From contig NZ_AKWZ02000001.1 of assembly GCF_000306235.2 (NCBI RefSeq), positions 62,001-126,000 on the forward strand: DNA of 64,000 bases. The letters run 5' to 3'. Below the pieces are notes generated by a model. That model worked only from the letters and a program-made list of their open reading frames with translations. It did not search any database and was not told where the DNA came from. Of the stretch, positions 8,339 to 19,196 are shown piece by piece. How positions within the stretch are numbered: the stretch's first letter is position 1; each line of letters opens with the position of its first letter. The stretch comes from Leptospira fainei serovar Hurstbridge str. BUT 6 (GTDB lineage: Bacteria; Spirochaetota; Leptospiria; Leptospirales; Leptospiraceae). A program made the position numbers and the translations under genes.

Positions 8339-9640
8339 TTATTCTAATCCAAGACGTTTGTAGATCAGACCGACTTTTGCCAGGTAAGGTTCGATTCGGA
8401 AAATTGAGTCCAGATCATCCGGCTTCAGAACGGCTTGAACTTTCGGATCCGCAGCGAGTCTTCCTTTCAAGGTCTGAGTTTGGTCAGCCCAAACCGCCAT
8501 CGCATGTCCTTGAACTATCGAGTACGCATCTTCTCGAGTAATTCCTCCTTTTTCGATCAAGTGAAGAAGGACCTTTTGAGAAAATATTAAGCCCCGCGTA
8601 ATTCCTAACGTTCTTTCAATTGCATCAGGATAAACATGCAGGTTTTTGACTACAAAGAGCATCTTATCTAAAATGTATTCAAGCGCTATCGTCGAATCCG
8701 GGATAACGATTCGTTCGGCAGAAGAATGAGAAATATCCCGTTCATGCCAGAGCGGAACATTCTGCAAAGCCGTTTGCACGTTCGAACGCACAACTCTGGA
8801 GATTCCTGAAATTCTTTCGCAGATCACTGGATTTCGTTTATGCGGCATCGCCGAGGAACCCTTTTGTCCCACGGAAAACGGTTCTTCCACTTCGCGACCC
8901 TCGGTCTTTTGCAAGAGACGAACCTCGGTAGCAAAGCGATCTAAGCTAGCGGCAGTCACGCCGAGAGCGGACATATATGCTGCATGTCTATCTCTAGACA
9001 CGACCTGAGTCGCGATCGGATCCGGCTTTAAACCTAATCGTTCGCATACATACTCTTCTATATCGGGTTCGATATTGGAATAAGTCCCGACCGCGCCGGA
9101 AAGTTTGCCGACCGCGACTTCTTCCTTTGCAATTTGAAGGCGGCTTCTGTTCCTCCGCATCTCTTCATAAAAAAGAGCGAATTTTAATCCGAGAGTCATC
9201 GGCTCTGCGTGAATTCCATGAGATCTACCGATGCAAGGAAGGTCTCTATACTGAATCGCCTTTTCTCGGATCGCCTCGATCAGTTGATCGGTCTTACGAA
9301 GAATGAGTTCCATCGCCTGCACCATTTGTACACATAAGGCGGTATCGCCGATATCGGACGAAGTAAGACCGTGATGTACGTGACGTCCGGCGGGACCGAT
9401 ATAAGAATTCATATTGGTTAAGAACGCGATCACATCGTGATGAACCTTCGATTCGATTTCCAGTATCTCATCGACCTTAAAACGAGCTTTGGACAGAATC
9501 TCTTCGAAATCCTCTTCCGGGATTTCTCCCTTCTTAGTTCTCACTTCGCAGGCGAGAATTTCGATCTCCTTCCAAATATTGAATTTATTTTCTAGCTCCC
9601 AGATTCTTGCAATTTCCGGGTTAGAATAACGGTCGATCAT
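8339..9640 (-). CDS. purB: Adenylosuccinate lyase
   Basis: The 433-residue protein belongs to the fumarase/aspartase superfamily. It has the signature GSSAMPHKRNP (about 281-291), the HVHHGLTSSDIGDTA region (about 87-101) with catalytic His and Ser/Thr, and GRSHGIHAEPMTLGLKFA (about 138-155). The enzyme removes fumarate from SAICAR and from adenylosuccinate in purine synthesis. Length fits the bacterial PurB family (about 430). The ATG at 9640 is preceded by AGGAAG at a distance of six bases. It leads a probable operon with the SDR and AraC genes downstream. Confidence 0.97.
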   Translation of the reverse strand: MIDRYSNPEIARIWELENKFNIWKEIEILACEVRTKKGEIPEEDFEEILSKARFKVDEILEIESKVHHDVIAFLTNMNSYIGPAGRHVHHGLTSSDIGDTALCVQMVQAMELILRKTDQLIEAIREKAIQYRDLPCIGRSHGIHAEPMTLGLKFALFYEEMRRNRSRLQIAKEEVAVGKLSGAVGTYSNIEPDIEEYVCERLGLKPDPIATQVVSRDRHAAYMSALGVTAASLDRFATEVRLLQKTEGREVEEPFSVGQKGSSAMPHKRNPVICERISGISRVVRSNVQTALQNVPLWHERDISHSSAERIVIPDSTIALEYILDKMLFVVKNLHVYPDAIERTLGITRGLIFSQKVLLHLIEKGGITREDAYSIVQGHAMAVWADQTQTLKGRLAADPKVQAVLKPDDLDSIFRIEPYLAKVGLIYKRLGLE

Positions 9641-9731
9641 CGGAACTTCCTGGGGGAAATCTCCCCTCTCTATGATAGGATTTTGAACCTTAAGCTTTCC
9701 GTAAACGGGAAAAAGCCGTGTTAGGAAGACG

Positions 9732-10799
9732 TCAACCTAAGTCGAAAGACCTCACAAACTCTTTGATCAGATTGATATGATCGACCTCGGGCGAGGGGTT
9801 TTCCTTGCTCGGTTCGTAAAGGTGCTCGTCGAAAACATGATAGTCGAAAATTTTTAATTCGAAATCCGGAATCGTAATAATGATATTTTCCGAATGGATA
9901 TCGAAGATTAATTTTTCCTCGTTAGCTAAATAACGGGTCACTTCGATAACTCTATGAAAATCCATGGCGATCTTTTTGAGTTTAGCCTTGCTGATAACTC
10001 CGAATCTATGAGTATCGAAATTTAACTTCCATTTGGGGAAAAGAGCGTCCTGAATAGGGTTTTGTCGAATCTTCTCGTTTAAGCGGATGAACTCTTTTAA
10101 GTGCTTTCCCGGTAAAAGATTTTGGTTATCGCATGGAGTGAGAGTGATGACGGGAATTCCAAACGGACTTTTGCGAAACCGGAGTCCCATAAAAAATCGA
10201 GTAGGAAGCACCAGATCGGGAATCAAGCTTTTGAGTTTCCAATAATGAAGCCGCTCCAAACCCAATCTCGCGAACTTAAATCGAATCTCGTCCTTCGCGG
10301 ACTCTTTCCAGGTGGCGTTTTGCAGGAATTCCATCAGACGGATTTCTTCCGGCTTTAGATATTTTCCTAGATTTCTTTGGACCTCTTTGTACAACGAACC
10401 GAAAATAGGATCGGATGGCAGCTTCGATTTTCCTATTTTAACAACCTGGTTCCAAGGTAACGCATACACGAACTTATATGAACCGCGTCCGATATAGTTC
10501 TCTGATGCGAGCGGCATGAAGCTATCCAGGAATTCCCGACCGTAACGGTGAGTAATTCTGAAGACATGAGAAACGGGAAAAACCCTTTCGTATAATTTCC
10601 GGAAGAATCCGGATTGTCTGAGACGAAAATCAATCGGAAGATCTTCGAGCGGTATCCGCTCTCCGGCCTTTTCGGGGTCGAAGAAAAGTTCTTTATCGAG
10701 TCCCTTTTCTAGGATCTCGATAAAGTTGGGAATTCCCGGAGAGTTCCAGAAATTCCGAATCGCATCTCCAAATTCGGAGAGTCTTCCCTTCTTTGCCAT
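9732..10799 (-). CDS. Uncharacterised protein with a divergent protein-kinase-like fold
   Basis: This 355-residue protein matches no named family I know, but it carries the skeleton of a protein kinase. A glycine-rich loop, IGRGSYKFVYALPWNQVVKIGK, gives Gly104, Gly106 and a VVK lysine at 121. Near the C-terminus FDIHSENIIIT gives Asp300 and Asn305 (the D-x4-N catalytic loop), and KIFDYHVFDE gives Asp319 (DFG-like, here DYH). The spacing Asp300-Asn305-Asp319 closely follows classical kinases. About 100 residues precede the fold. It starts only 4 bp after the oligopeptide-binding lipoprotein gene, so the two are probably cotranscribed. Substrate unknown; it could phosphorylate a small molecule, lipid or protein. 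Confidence 0.6.
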   Translation of the reverse strand: MAKKGRLSEFGDAIRNFWNSPGIPNFIEILEKGLDKELFFDPEKAGERIPLEDLPIDFRLRQSGFFRKLYERVFPVSHVFRITHRYGREFLDSFMPLASENYIGRGSYKFVYALPWNQVVKIGKSKLPSDPIFGSLYKEVQRNLGKYLKPEEIRLMEFLQNATWKESAKDEIRFKFARLGLERLHYWKLKSLIPDLVLPTRFFMGLRFRKSPFGIPVITLTPCDNQNLLPGKHLKEFIRLNEKIRQNPIQDALFPKWKLNFDTHRFGVISKAKLKKIAMDFHRVIEVTRYLANEEKLIFDIHSENIIITIPDFELKIFDYHVFDEHLYEPSKENPSPEVDHINLIKEFVRSFDLG

Positions 10800-10803
10800 T
10801 TTT

Positions 10804-12642
10804 CTAAAGCTGCGGAGAATACTTAAGCACGGGAGAATATGTAGGCATTGCGCTTTTAGACTTTTTATTGGAGTTCAATAAGTCCGATTTATTCTCATCC
10901 AACCACCAGAGATGATTAGCGCCGTTTTCTCCATTAAAGCGTCCTAATGGATTTGTCGGATATCCGAATCGATTCCAATACAATAATCGAGTTGATTTTG
11001 TATTCCAGAGTAGAACATAAGGAACTTCCTTCGTTAAAGCTTTATCGATTTTACGAAGGATATCCGTGCGTTTTTGTACGCTGAATTCCGTTTTTTGTTC
11101 CTGGATTAATTTATCGACTTCGGTACTTTTAAATCCCGCCAAATTATTCTGGCCGGTTTCGTCGGCGTATTTTGAAAACCACATAGGTTCGGGATCGGGA
11201 AATAATCCGCCTCCCCAAGCGGCCCAAGTCATATCAAAATCGTATTTATCTATGCGTGAGCTCCATTCCGCTAAGTCAGTGAGATCGATACTAGCCTGGA
11301 TCCCGAGCTCTTTTGCACGCTCAATAAAAACTGTGAAATATTTTTCCGTTCCCTTATCTCTATCCAAGATGGAAAATTTAAATTCTTTACCGCCCTTTTC
11401 GAGAATTCCTTTTGCATTCGGTTTCCAACCGGCTTCCGCTAAAAGTTTTCGCGCCTTTGCAGGATCGTAATCGATCGGAGGATTAGGCGTGGAATTTCCG
11501 GGCCATACTCCCGTATAATACGCGTCGGTTAAGTCGTATTCGTTAAAAGCAAGTTTGTTCACTAAAAGTTTCCGATCTACCAAATGTGCGATCGCTTTAC
11601 GAACACGAACATCGTCGAACGGCGGCCGCCTCATATTGAACACCCACCCTTGAAAACCTAGCGGCTTATCGTTATACACTTTTTGCTTAACGATATAATT
11701 TTTATCGAACGGTTCTCCTGTCGCTTCCTTCACCCAAGTATAAGCCTTATACACCGGATATATATCGATATCCCCTTTTTTAAATGCCTGAAAGGCGACC
11801 GCTTCCTCGGTATATACTTTAAATAAGAGAACGTCGAAGTTATCGCTTCCTTTATAGAACGGATAAGCACGCATCCAATAGTCTCCTCGCCTACGTAAAC
11901 GAACGTATCTCCCTTTTTTGGCGGACAAAAGTTCGTACGGTCCCGAAACTACGGGAAATTCGAAGTTTTCCTTATTAAAATCTTTTTCCTTAAAATGATG
12001 TTCAGGAAGAATAAATAGGGAATGTGCCACCGTTTCAAAATTAGACCAATGAATTTCTTTCTGAGTGAATTCGACTTCATATTCGTTTAATATTGTCGGT
12101 TTTTCGAACCGCGCTAAACCGATTCTAAACACGGCAGTATTGTTCTCTTTGTTCATTAAGGTTTCATAAGTAAAGAGAACGTCCTTTGCGGTAACCGGTT
12201 CTCCGTCGGACCATTTTGCGTTCTTATCGATCGTAAAAGTGAATTTTCTCTTATCGGCGGAGATTTTCCAGGAGCTAGCCAAATGAGGAATGGGCTCTAA
12301 TGTTATCGGATGATACTCCAATAGGGGCTCGAACATCGTTTGAAATATTTCCGCCGTAGTGGAAAACTGTTCCAGATAGTAATTTAAGGATTTCGGAAAC
12401 TGATGACTGTAAATTCGGAGAGTTCCGCCTTTCTTAGCGTCGCTGGATGCAATCGGATTATTTTTTCGTAAAGCTTCCGGTATCGATGAATACGCCCCTT
12501 GCCAGGCAATGTCCTTAACAACGGTCCCGCTATCGGAGTCTTCTTTTTCTCCGCACGAAAAAGTTAGTCCGATCAAAAAGCTAATAATTAGGAATATGAT
12601 CGAATTCCGAATTTTTTGTCCCCAATTCGTTTCCCGTTTCAA
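10804..12642 (-). CDS. Oligopeptide/dipeptide ABC transporter substrate-binding lipoprotein (SBP_bac_5)
   Basis: The 612-residue protein begins with a signal peptide (IIFLISFLIGLTFSCGEKEDS) whose Cys at about residue 30 follows a spirochaete-type lipobox. The mature protein has the SBP_bac_5 pattern: YHPITLEPIPHLASSWKI, WSDGEPVTAKDVLFTYE, DDVRVRKAIAHLVDRK, DYDPAKARKLLAEAGW and the late FDMTWAAWGGGLFPDP. Such proteins capture peptides or other solutes for an OppBCDF-type importer. No permease or ATPase gene is nearby, so it must use a transporter encoded elsewhere or act otherwise. It is followed 4 bp later by the kinase-fold gene. Near residue 318 an extended YNDKPLGFQGWVFNMRRPP segment lines the ligand cleft in this family. 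Confidence 0.9.
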   Translation of the reverse strand: MKRETNWGQKIRNSIIFLIISFLIGLTFSCGEKEDSDSGTVVKDIAWQGAYSSIPEALRKNNPIASSDAKKGGTLRIYSHQFPKSLNYYLEQFSTTAEIFQTMFEPLLEYHPITLEPIPHLASSWKISADKRKFTFTIDKNAKWSDGEPVTAKDVLFTYETLMNKENNTAVFRIGLARFEKPTILNEYEVEFTQKEIHWSNFETVAHSLFILPEHHFKEKDFNKENFEFPVVSGPYELLSAKKGRYVRLRRRGDYWMRAYPFYKGSDNFDVLLFKVYTEEAVAFQAFKKGDIDIYPVYKAYTWVKEATGEPFDKNYIVKQKVYNDKPLGFQGWVFNMRRPPFDDVRVRKAIAHLVDRKLLVNKLAFNEYDLTDAYYTGVWPGNSTPNPPIDYDPAKARKLLAEAGWKPNAKGILEKGGKEFKFSILDRDKGTEKYFTVFIERAKELGIQASIDLTDLAEWSSRIDKYDFDMTWAAWGGGLFPDPEPMWFSKYADETGQNNLAGFKSTEVDKLIQEQKTEFSVQKRTDILRKIDKALTKEVPYVLLWNTKSTRLLYWNRFGYPTNPLGRFNGENGANHLWWLDENKSDLLNSNKKSKSAMPTYSPVLKYSPQL

Positions 12643-12733
12643 TGTGTACCTCGTTCGTTAGAAACTTTCGCAAAGAGGGAATTTCGGGCAAACTGAATAC
12701 GGTTTTTAAGAGGATTTTTCGAATTGAAATCGC

Positions 12734-14757
12734 TTATTTTACGCGATGAGCAAACACTACGTCCGGTATCCGCTTAAGATTTCCAAGAATCTCCTTTAAC
12801 TGATCCAGATGCTCGACTTCGATCATAAATCGCGCCATTAACGTGTCTTTCTGAACGGTAGAAGCCCCTGCTTCCAAAATATTCGTCTGGGTTCCCGAAA
12901 TACTTTTCACCATTTCCAAGTAGATCCCCTGACGGTCCCGCGCTTTAACTTCGACTCTCACCGGAACCGGTTCGGTCTGTCCATAGTCCCAATCGACGGA
13001 TATGATTCTAAGCTGCTCTTCGTCCCTTTGCTTCAAGGCCACACTGCAGTTTTTCTTGTGGACTGAAACGCCGCGGCCTCTCGTAACAAACCCGATGATT
13101 TGATCGCCGGGAAGAGGAGAACAGCAACCGGAAAGACGGACCGGAATATCCCTTAATCCTGCGACCAGAACCCGGCCTTCGCCTACATGACCATGCTTTT
13201 GGTTCTTATCGTGCGAAGGTTTTCTCTTCAGTTCTTCTAGGACTTCGGCATTGAGGGTTAACTCTGCGGCTGACTCGGCTCCATGTTCCAAATCTTTGCG
13301 ACTCTCCTCGCGAAGCTTACGGAAATAGGCCCGGAGTTTTTGTCGGGCGGAAGTGGTTCTAACGATTCGGAGCCAGATAGGAGAAGGTTTCGATCGCTTA
13401 TCAACGACAACTTCCACTTGGTCTCCGCTGCGCAGCTCGGTTCGTAGGGGAATCATCCTGTTGTTTATTTTAGCTCCCTTGCAATGAAGGCCTACGTCAG
13501 TGTGGATTCTAAATGCGAAGTCCAGCACCGTCGCGCCCTTCGGAAGCTGAATGATCTCGCCTTTCGGAGTGAAAACGAAAACTTCATCCTCATGAAGATC
13601 ATATTTTAGCTCCTCCAGGAATTCTTTCGGATCTAATGCGGAATCCTGCCAAGATTGAAGGACCTCCAACCATTTGACGGTAAGATGCCGTTCATTAGCG
13701 TGAGTCTTCCCTTCTTTATAAACCCAATGAGCCGCGATTCCGAATTCGGCGATTGCGTTCATCTCCGCCGTTCGAATTTGAACTTCGAGAGGTTTACCGT
13801 CGGGACCGATAACGGTGGTATGCAGGGATTGATACATGTTCGTCTTAGGAGTCGCTATATAGTCCTTGAACCTTCCCGGAACCGGAGTCCAAAGAGTGTG
13901 TACGATTCCTAAAACTCCGTAGCAATCCTTGATTTCATCGGTGATGATCCTAATCGCTCTCAAATCGAAGATTTCATCGAAGGTTTTTTCCTTCGTCTTC
14001 ATTTTACGATAAATAGAAAAGAAATGTTTCGCCCTTCCGTCGACTTGAGCGTTTATGTTTATTTCCGCCAAACGTTGCTTTAGAATAATTTGAAGTTTAT
14101 CGATATATTCTTCTCGTTCGGATTTCTTTACGTTGATTCTTTTTTTTATATCCTGATATTCTTCGGGATAAATGACCTGAAAAGCGAGGTCTTCCAGTTC
14201 CGACTTAACTTTATAAATACCTAATCTTCCCGCGATAGGTGCGTACAGTGAAAGTGTTTCATTAGCGATCCTGCGTTGTTTTTCGGGCGGCTGAAAGGAA
14301 AGCGTCCTCATATTATGAGTTTTATCCGCGAGCTTGATCAGGATCACTCGAATATCTTGAATCGTTGCGATTATGATTTTGCGGATATTTTCGGCGGCTT
14401 CAGTTTCTCGAGATTGGCTTTTGATCTCCGAAATTTTCGTAACGCCTTCCACAAGCTGAGTGATTTCAGTACCAAAGTCCGAAACCATATTTTCTCGGGT
14501 ATATTTCGTATCTTCTATGACGTCGTGGAGGATTCCGGCAGAAATGACCTTTTCGTCCAATCCGAGCTCGTAAAGAATGTAGCCGACCTGCAACGGATGA
14601 ACTATATAAGGTTCTCCGGATAGACGAAATTGTCCCTGGTGCGCATCTTCCGAAATCTTATACGCTTTTTCAACGAGATCTAGAGATTCCGGTCCCAGAC
14701 GATCTCGGACTCCTTCTAAAAGCATTTCCTTAGTTGCGGGAGCTTTCACAAATCCCA

Positions 14758-14758
<1 letters not shown>
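12734..14758 (-). CDS. rel: Bifunctional (p)ppGpp synthetase/hydrolase, RelA/SpoT homologue
   Basis: With the start at ATG 14758 the protein has 674 residues. The order is an HD hydrolase domain (HPLQVGYIL and the catalytic ILHDVIEDT), a synthetase domain with RFKDYIATPKTNMYQSLHTT, a TGS domain (FTPKGEIIQLPKGATVLDFA), a zinc-finger/helical part and a C-terminal ACT domain. RFKD is the RxKD form of bifunctional Rel enzymes, not the ExDD of synthetase-only RelA. It makes and degrades the alarmone of the stringent response. The ATG shares one base with the nadC stop (TGATG), so the two are translationally coupled. A longer reading from 14890 would overlap nadC by 133 bp and is rejected. Confidence 0.95.
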
Positions 14759-15636
<878 letters not shown>

Positions 15637-15710
15637 AACGACTCCATCTAAATAGAAGTCTTACGCGCTTGTTGAAGGGATCAAGCGGAATTCCTCAGGA
15701 TTCCCCCCCA

Positions 15711-15747
15711 GAAAAAGAAAAGCCCGGATCCAATACCGGGCCGGGCT
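15711..15747 (-). terminator. Rho-independent terminator after the LysM lipoprotein gene
   Basis: Read on the minus strand, the stem AGCCCGG/CCGGGCT (15747-15741 and 15727-15721) encloses a 13-base loop and is followed by TTTCTTTTTC. It stands 43 bp after the stop of the LysM gene and before the nadC start region, so it separates the two transcripts. Confidence 0.75.
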
Positions 15748-15789
15748 ATTCCATCAAGGAATCGAAATAGGAGTTGCTAAAACCTAGGA

Positions 15790-17619
15790 CTATTTTCCTG
15801 CATCGGGCTTTTTCTCTTCTCCGCTAGAAGATGGGGCATGTCCTTCAGTATGAGGATTTGCACTTTCCCCTTCTGAAGGTTGGTTCTCTTCATGCTGAGG
15901 AGCAGTTTGACCTTCCGATGAATTGTGTTGTTCCGGAGGAGGAGCTTGTTCTCCGGACGGCGCCTGTTGGTGCTCGGGAGCGTGCTGCTCTTCCGCCGGT
16001 GGCGTTTGCTGTTGAGGAGCATGTTGCTCTTCTGCTTGCGGTTGAGGGTTTTGAGAATGATCTTCCTCGGAATGTTCTTCTTCCGCCTCAGGTTTAGGAG
16101 TCGTGGTCGCGTCGGATTTTTTCTTTTCATCCGTTACTGCTTCCACTTCATCGCTACCGGAATGTTTCTTCTTAGCCTTTTTAGGATCGAATTTCGTAGA
16201 TCCTTTTCTCGGAGGAATCAAAAGCACTTGTTTCGGATAGATCAAGCTTGGATTCTTAATCTTTCCTTTATTCGCGTCATAAATTCTTTTCCAGAGCCGT
16301 CCCGTGCCGTAATGCTGTTTGTAAGACGCAATTCTCCAGAGACAGTCCGCAGGAACTCTTTTCTTAACCACATACCGCTTCCATCCTTCCGGAAGTTCGC
16401 CGGAACTTGCAGAAGTTTTTCCGCTCGTACCGGTCGTTTTCGTTTTAGTATGTTTGGTTTTGCCTTCAGCGCCATCAACGGTCGCATTTCTATCATCTTC
16501 CGTCGTTCCGGTTCTTCCCGCAACGGAAGCGCCGGATTTAATTCGCTCTGCAATATCATCCGACTGATCAACTACGATTCGAGACAGTCGAATCGCTTCT
16601 TCTGAACGACTAATCGAATCTTCGTATTTTTCTGAAGAAAAGAAATCTTCCGCGGCTACTAAGGATTCGTCTGCAGCCTTCAAATTTTCATCGGCTCTTT
16701 GGTAAGAGGTCTGAATGTCTTTGCTAGAGGTTACCTTAGTTTGATCGATTCCGGCAAGTTTATCTTTTGCCTTTGCAATGCTATCCTTGGCTTCTTCTTT
16801 TTTCTTAGCAGCGTAGGATTGAATATTCTTTGCTACAAGTTCGTTCGATTTTTTACGAAGATCTTCTACTTCGGAGTATCCTTCTTTAATCTTGCCTTCG
16901 TCGATTTTCGACTTAGTTGCATTCAATCGTTCTCTGGTTTGTCCCACTTCAGGATCTTGCCCGCCGGCATAACGATCCGCATCATCCAAATTCTTTTCGA
17001 TATCGGATAGGGAATCGATCAATTGCTGTTTTTGAGAGAGAGCTAATGCTTTTGCATCTTGGGCGGATTTTTTTGAATCCAGATACTTCTTATTACTTTG
17101 CTCATATTGCTCAAACGCGGCTAAACGAGTCTTTAACTTAGCGTCATCTCCGGATTCTTTTGGATAAGATTCTAAGGCCCGATCCGCATTATCGCGAAGG
17201 GTATCGCCTTCTTTACGAAGTTCTACCGCATTTGTATAAGGTTCGCCGGCAAGCTGAGACGCGAAAGCTTCTTCAGCCTCATCAATCGCAGTCGTAGCTT
17301 GTTTTTTGGATTCTTCGGTTAGCGAAGGAAATGATTTCTCCTGTGCATCCAAGGCTTTCGCTCTTGCATATACCGCACTTTTCTTCGTTTCGCCTAAGTC
17401 CTCGTTAGAGGCTTTTTCGTGAGCTGCGAAAAGACTCTTGCGAGCCTCCTCGTATTCACCGGGCGCGTATTTTTCTGCACCGGATTCCTTGGCTCGAGTG
17501 ATTGCTGACTTTGCTTCTGCAAGCTCTCTAACGGGGAGCTCGGCACCGCAAGCAACCAAAACGCCGAGGATCCCTAGTATGAATAGGAATCGGAAAGATG
17601 TAGCTCGAAAGGATTTCAT
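15790..17619 (-). CDS. LysM-domain lipoprotein with helical repeat region and low-complexity tail
   Basis: The 609-residue protein has a signal peptide with the lipobox LGVLVAC (Cys24). Residues 25-340 are charged, Ala/Lys/Glu-rich helices with recurrent EEARKS/AKDSIAKAKDKL patterns, resembling DUF4398-type helical bundles. A Thr/Gly/Ser-rich linker follows. A single LysM-like domain (about 405-465) has WKRYVVKKRVPADCLWRIA, then YPKQVLLIPP. The last 130 residues are Pro/Gln/Glu/His-rich with repeated EEQHAP units. LysM binds peptidoglycan, so the protein probably ties the outer membrane to the wall (inference). It is preceded by a STAS gene 42 bp upstream in the same direction and ends at a terminator. 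Its ribosome binding site is weak. Confidence 0.8.
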   Translation of the reverse strand: MKSFRATSFRFLFILGILGVLVACGAELPVRELAEAKSAITRAKESGAEKYAPGEYEEARKSLFAAHEKASNEDLGETKKSAVYARAKALDAQEKSFPSLTEESKKQATTAIDEAEEAFASQLAGEPYTNAVELRKEGDTLRDNADRALESYPKESGDDAKLKTRLAAFEQYEQSNKKYLDSKKSAQDAKALALSQKQQLIDSLSDIEKNLDDADRYAGGQDPEVGQTRERLNATKSKIDEGKIKEGYSEVEDLRKKSNELVAKNIQSYAAKKKEEAKDSIAKAKDKLAGIDQTKVTSSKDIQTSYQRADENLKAADESLVAAEDFFSSEKYEDSISRSEEAIRLSRIVVDQSDDIAERIKSGASVAGRTGTTEDDRNATVDGAEGKTKHTKTKTTGTSGKTSASSGELPEGWKRYVVKKRVPADCLWRIASYKQHYGTGRLWKRIYDANKGKIKNPSLIYPKQVLLIPPRKGSTKFDPKKAKKKHSGSDEVEAVTDEKKKSDATTTPKPEAEEEHSEEDHSQNPQPQAEEQHAPQQQTPPAEEQHAPEHQQAPSGEQAPPPEQHNSSEGQTAPQHEENQPSEGESANPHTEGHAPSSSGEEKKPDAGK

Positions 17620-17660
17620 TTGTTTTGCACCAGCCTGGAATCGGTTTTCTCTATCGTAGC

Positions 17661-18002
17661 TTATTTAAAAGCACCGACAGCGTCAGCTTCAGCTTCATTA
17701 TCAAAAATCTCAAAGAAGGACGTAAGCTTAGTGAGCTCAAATACCTTTCGCACAGACCCCGCGACGTTAATGATTTTTAATCCTCCCTGATATTTCTTTA
17801 GGTTAGAGAGGCTGGAAATCAATGCGCCAATTCCGGATGAGTCGATGTAGGAGACTTTTTCCAAGTTGATGATTGTATAATATTTCTGCTCTTCGATGAG
17901 CTTAGCAATGACATCTTTTATTTCAGGGGCGTTATACAAATCGATTTCGCCATTAATGTCCAGAATTACGATGTTACCGCTTTCCCTTCTGGTGATTTCC
18001 AT
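17661..18002 (-). CDS. STAS-domain anti-sigma factor antagonist
   Basis: This complete 113-residue STAS protein contains VILDINGEIDLYNAPEIKDV and the phosphorylation-site segment VSYIDSSGIGALISSL, in which the first Ser after Asp is the residue phosphorylated by an anti-sigma kinase and dephosphorylated by a PP2C phosphatase in the SpoIIAA/RsbV family. No cognate anti-sigma kinase is in the window, but a receiver-PP2C protein is encoded at 36458-37561. AAGGAG lies 12 bases before the ATG, and a sigma-70-like promoter is visible at 18045-18075. Confidence 0.92.
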   Translation of the reverse strand: MEITRRESGNIVILDINGEIDLYNAPEIKDVIAKLIEEQKYYTIINLEKVSYIDSSGIGALISSLSNLKKYQGGLKIINVAGSVRKVFELTKLTSFFEIFDNEAEADAVGAFK

Positions 18003-18044
18003 AAAAAATCAGCAACTCCTTATTATCTCTTTTTGAACCAACCT

Positions 18045-18075
18045 ACTATAGGGGGGCCAAACTCTATATAGTCAA
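18045..18075 (-). promoter_or_regulatory. Probable sigma-70-type promoter of the STAS gene
   Basis: On the minus strand TTGACT (18075-18070) and TATAGT (18050-18045) are separated by 19 bases, one or two more than ideal. The start codon follows about 40 bases after the -10 box with AAGGAG between. The -35 box overlaps the tgt stop codon. Confidence 0.45.
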
Positions 18076-19196
18076 CGAGAAATTTCCGGTCTTTCATACA
18101 AATTTTTCCATTTAGCGGAAAACTGATCAAATTTTCCTTCTTGGATGGATCGCCGAAGCTCAAACATAAACTTCTTCATAAAACTCAGATTATGGAACGT
18201 ACTCAGAGAGAAAGCGGTCAGCTCTTTTACATGGTGAAGATGTCTCAAGTATCCGACACTGTATCTCTTACAGACTCTACATTCGCATTCGGAATCTAGA
18301 GGTTCGTCCGAAAACTTCCACTTCTCGTTTCTCAAGTTAATTTTTCCCTTCGAAGTGAATACTTGTCCGTTTCTCGCATTGCGTGTCGGTAGAACACAAT
18401 CAAACATATCGACTCCATTCCTCACTCCATCCAGAATGTCCGGAACTGTACCGACTCCCATGAGATAAAGAGGTCGATTCCGATCCGAATAAGGAGCAAT
18501 TCCTTCCAAAGTTCGAATGAAATCGGGTCGAGGCTCGCCCACCGAGAGACCGCCGAGCGCAATTCCGGAGAATGGAAGTCCGTTTAAGTAGGAAAGACTT
18601 TCCAAGCGGAGCTCCACGTTCGTGCCACCCTGGACAATTCCAAACAAATGTTGTCCGTTTTTATCCTTTTCCCAATGCTCCACCGCCGTTTCCGCCCAAC
18701 GATGAGTCCGATCCAAGGATTCTTTGATTCGAGCGACACTCGCATCTCCGGGAGGACAATCGTCTAACACCATCATAATATCGGAACCGATCGTCCGTTG
18801 GATATCCACTACCTTCTCCGGGGTGAAGAAGTGGGCGCTACCGTCAATATGAGAGCGAAAGGCGACTCCATCCGCTTCGAATTTAAAAAGGGAATTTAGG
18901 CTAAAAACTTGAAAGCCGCCGCTATCGGTCAGTAAAGCCTTCTTGTAAGATATGAAATTCTTGAGCCCTCCGAAACGCTTCAGAACTTCTTCCCCCGGGC
19001 GTAAATACAAGTGGTATGTATTTCCGAGAATGAGCTCGAATCCGAGTTCGTCGATATCATCCGAATCTAGAGATTTAATCGCTCCTCTCGTTCCGACAGG
19101 CATGAATACGGGAGTCGGAATCTCCACGCCGTTTAAGGCGAGAGTCCCGGTGCGAGCAAAGGATTGTGGATCTCGAGTTTCTTCTCGAAAGATCAT
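18072..19196 (-). CDS. tgt: Queuine tRNA-guanine transglycosylase
   Basis: With ATG 19196 the protein has 374 residues, the usual Tgt length. It shows [31 protein letters not shown], the catalytic [34 protein letters not shown], the active-site [14 protein letters not shown] with the nucleophilic Asp, and a zinc site CECRVCKRY...H. It exchanges guanine-34 for the queuine precursor in GUN-anticodon tRNAs. The chosen ATG overlaps the Fur-family gene stop as ATGA and has GGAAG just upstream; a start at 19226 would extend 10 codons into the upstream gene. Tgt and the regulator are therefore coupled. Confidence 0.97.
   Translation of the reverse strand: MIFREETRDPQSFARTGTLALNGVEIPTPVFMPVGTRGAIKSLDSDDIDELGFELILGNTYHLYLRPGEEVLKRFGGLKNFISYKKALLTDSGGFQVFSLNSLFKFEADGVAFRSHIDGSAHFFTPEKVVDIQRTIGSDIMMVLDDCPPGDASVARIKESLDRTHRWAETAVEHWEKDKNGQHLFGIVQGGTNVELRLESLSYLNGLPFSGIALGGLSVGEPRPDFIRTLEGIAPYSDRNRPLYLMGVGTVPDILDGVRNGVDMFDCVLPTRNARNGQVFTSKGKINLRNEKWKFSDEPLDSECECRVCKRYSVGYLRHLHHVKELTAFSLSTFHNLSFMKKFMFELRRSIQEGKFDQFSAKWKNLYERPEISR

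Noticed and set aside
15925..16605. Plus-strand open frame of 226 codons opposite the LysM lipoprotein gene
   Set aside because: It is antisense to the low-complexity part of a well-supported gene, is rich in Arg/Phe/Ser without any family pattern, and has no ribosome binding site.
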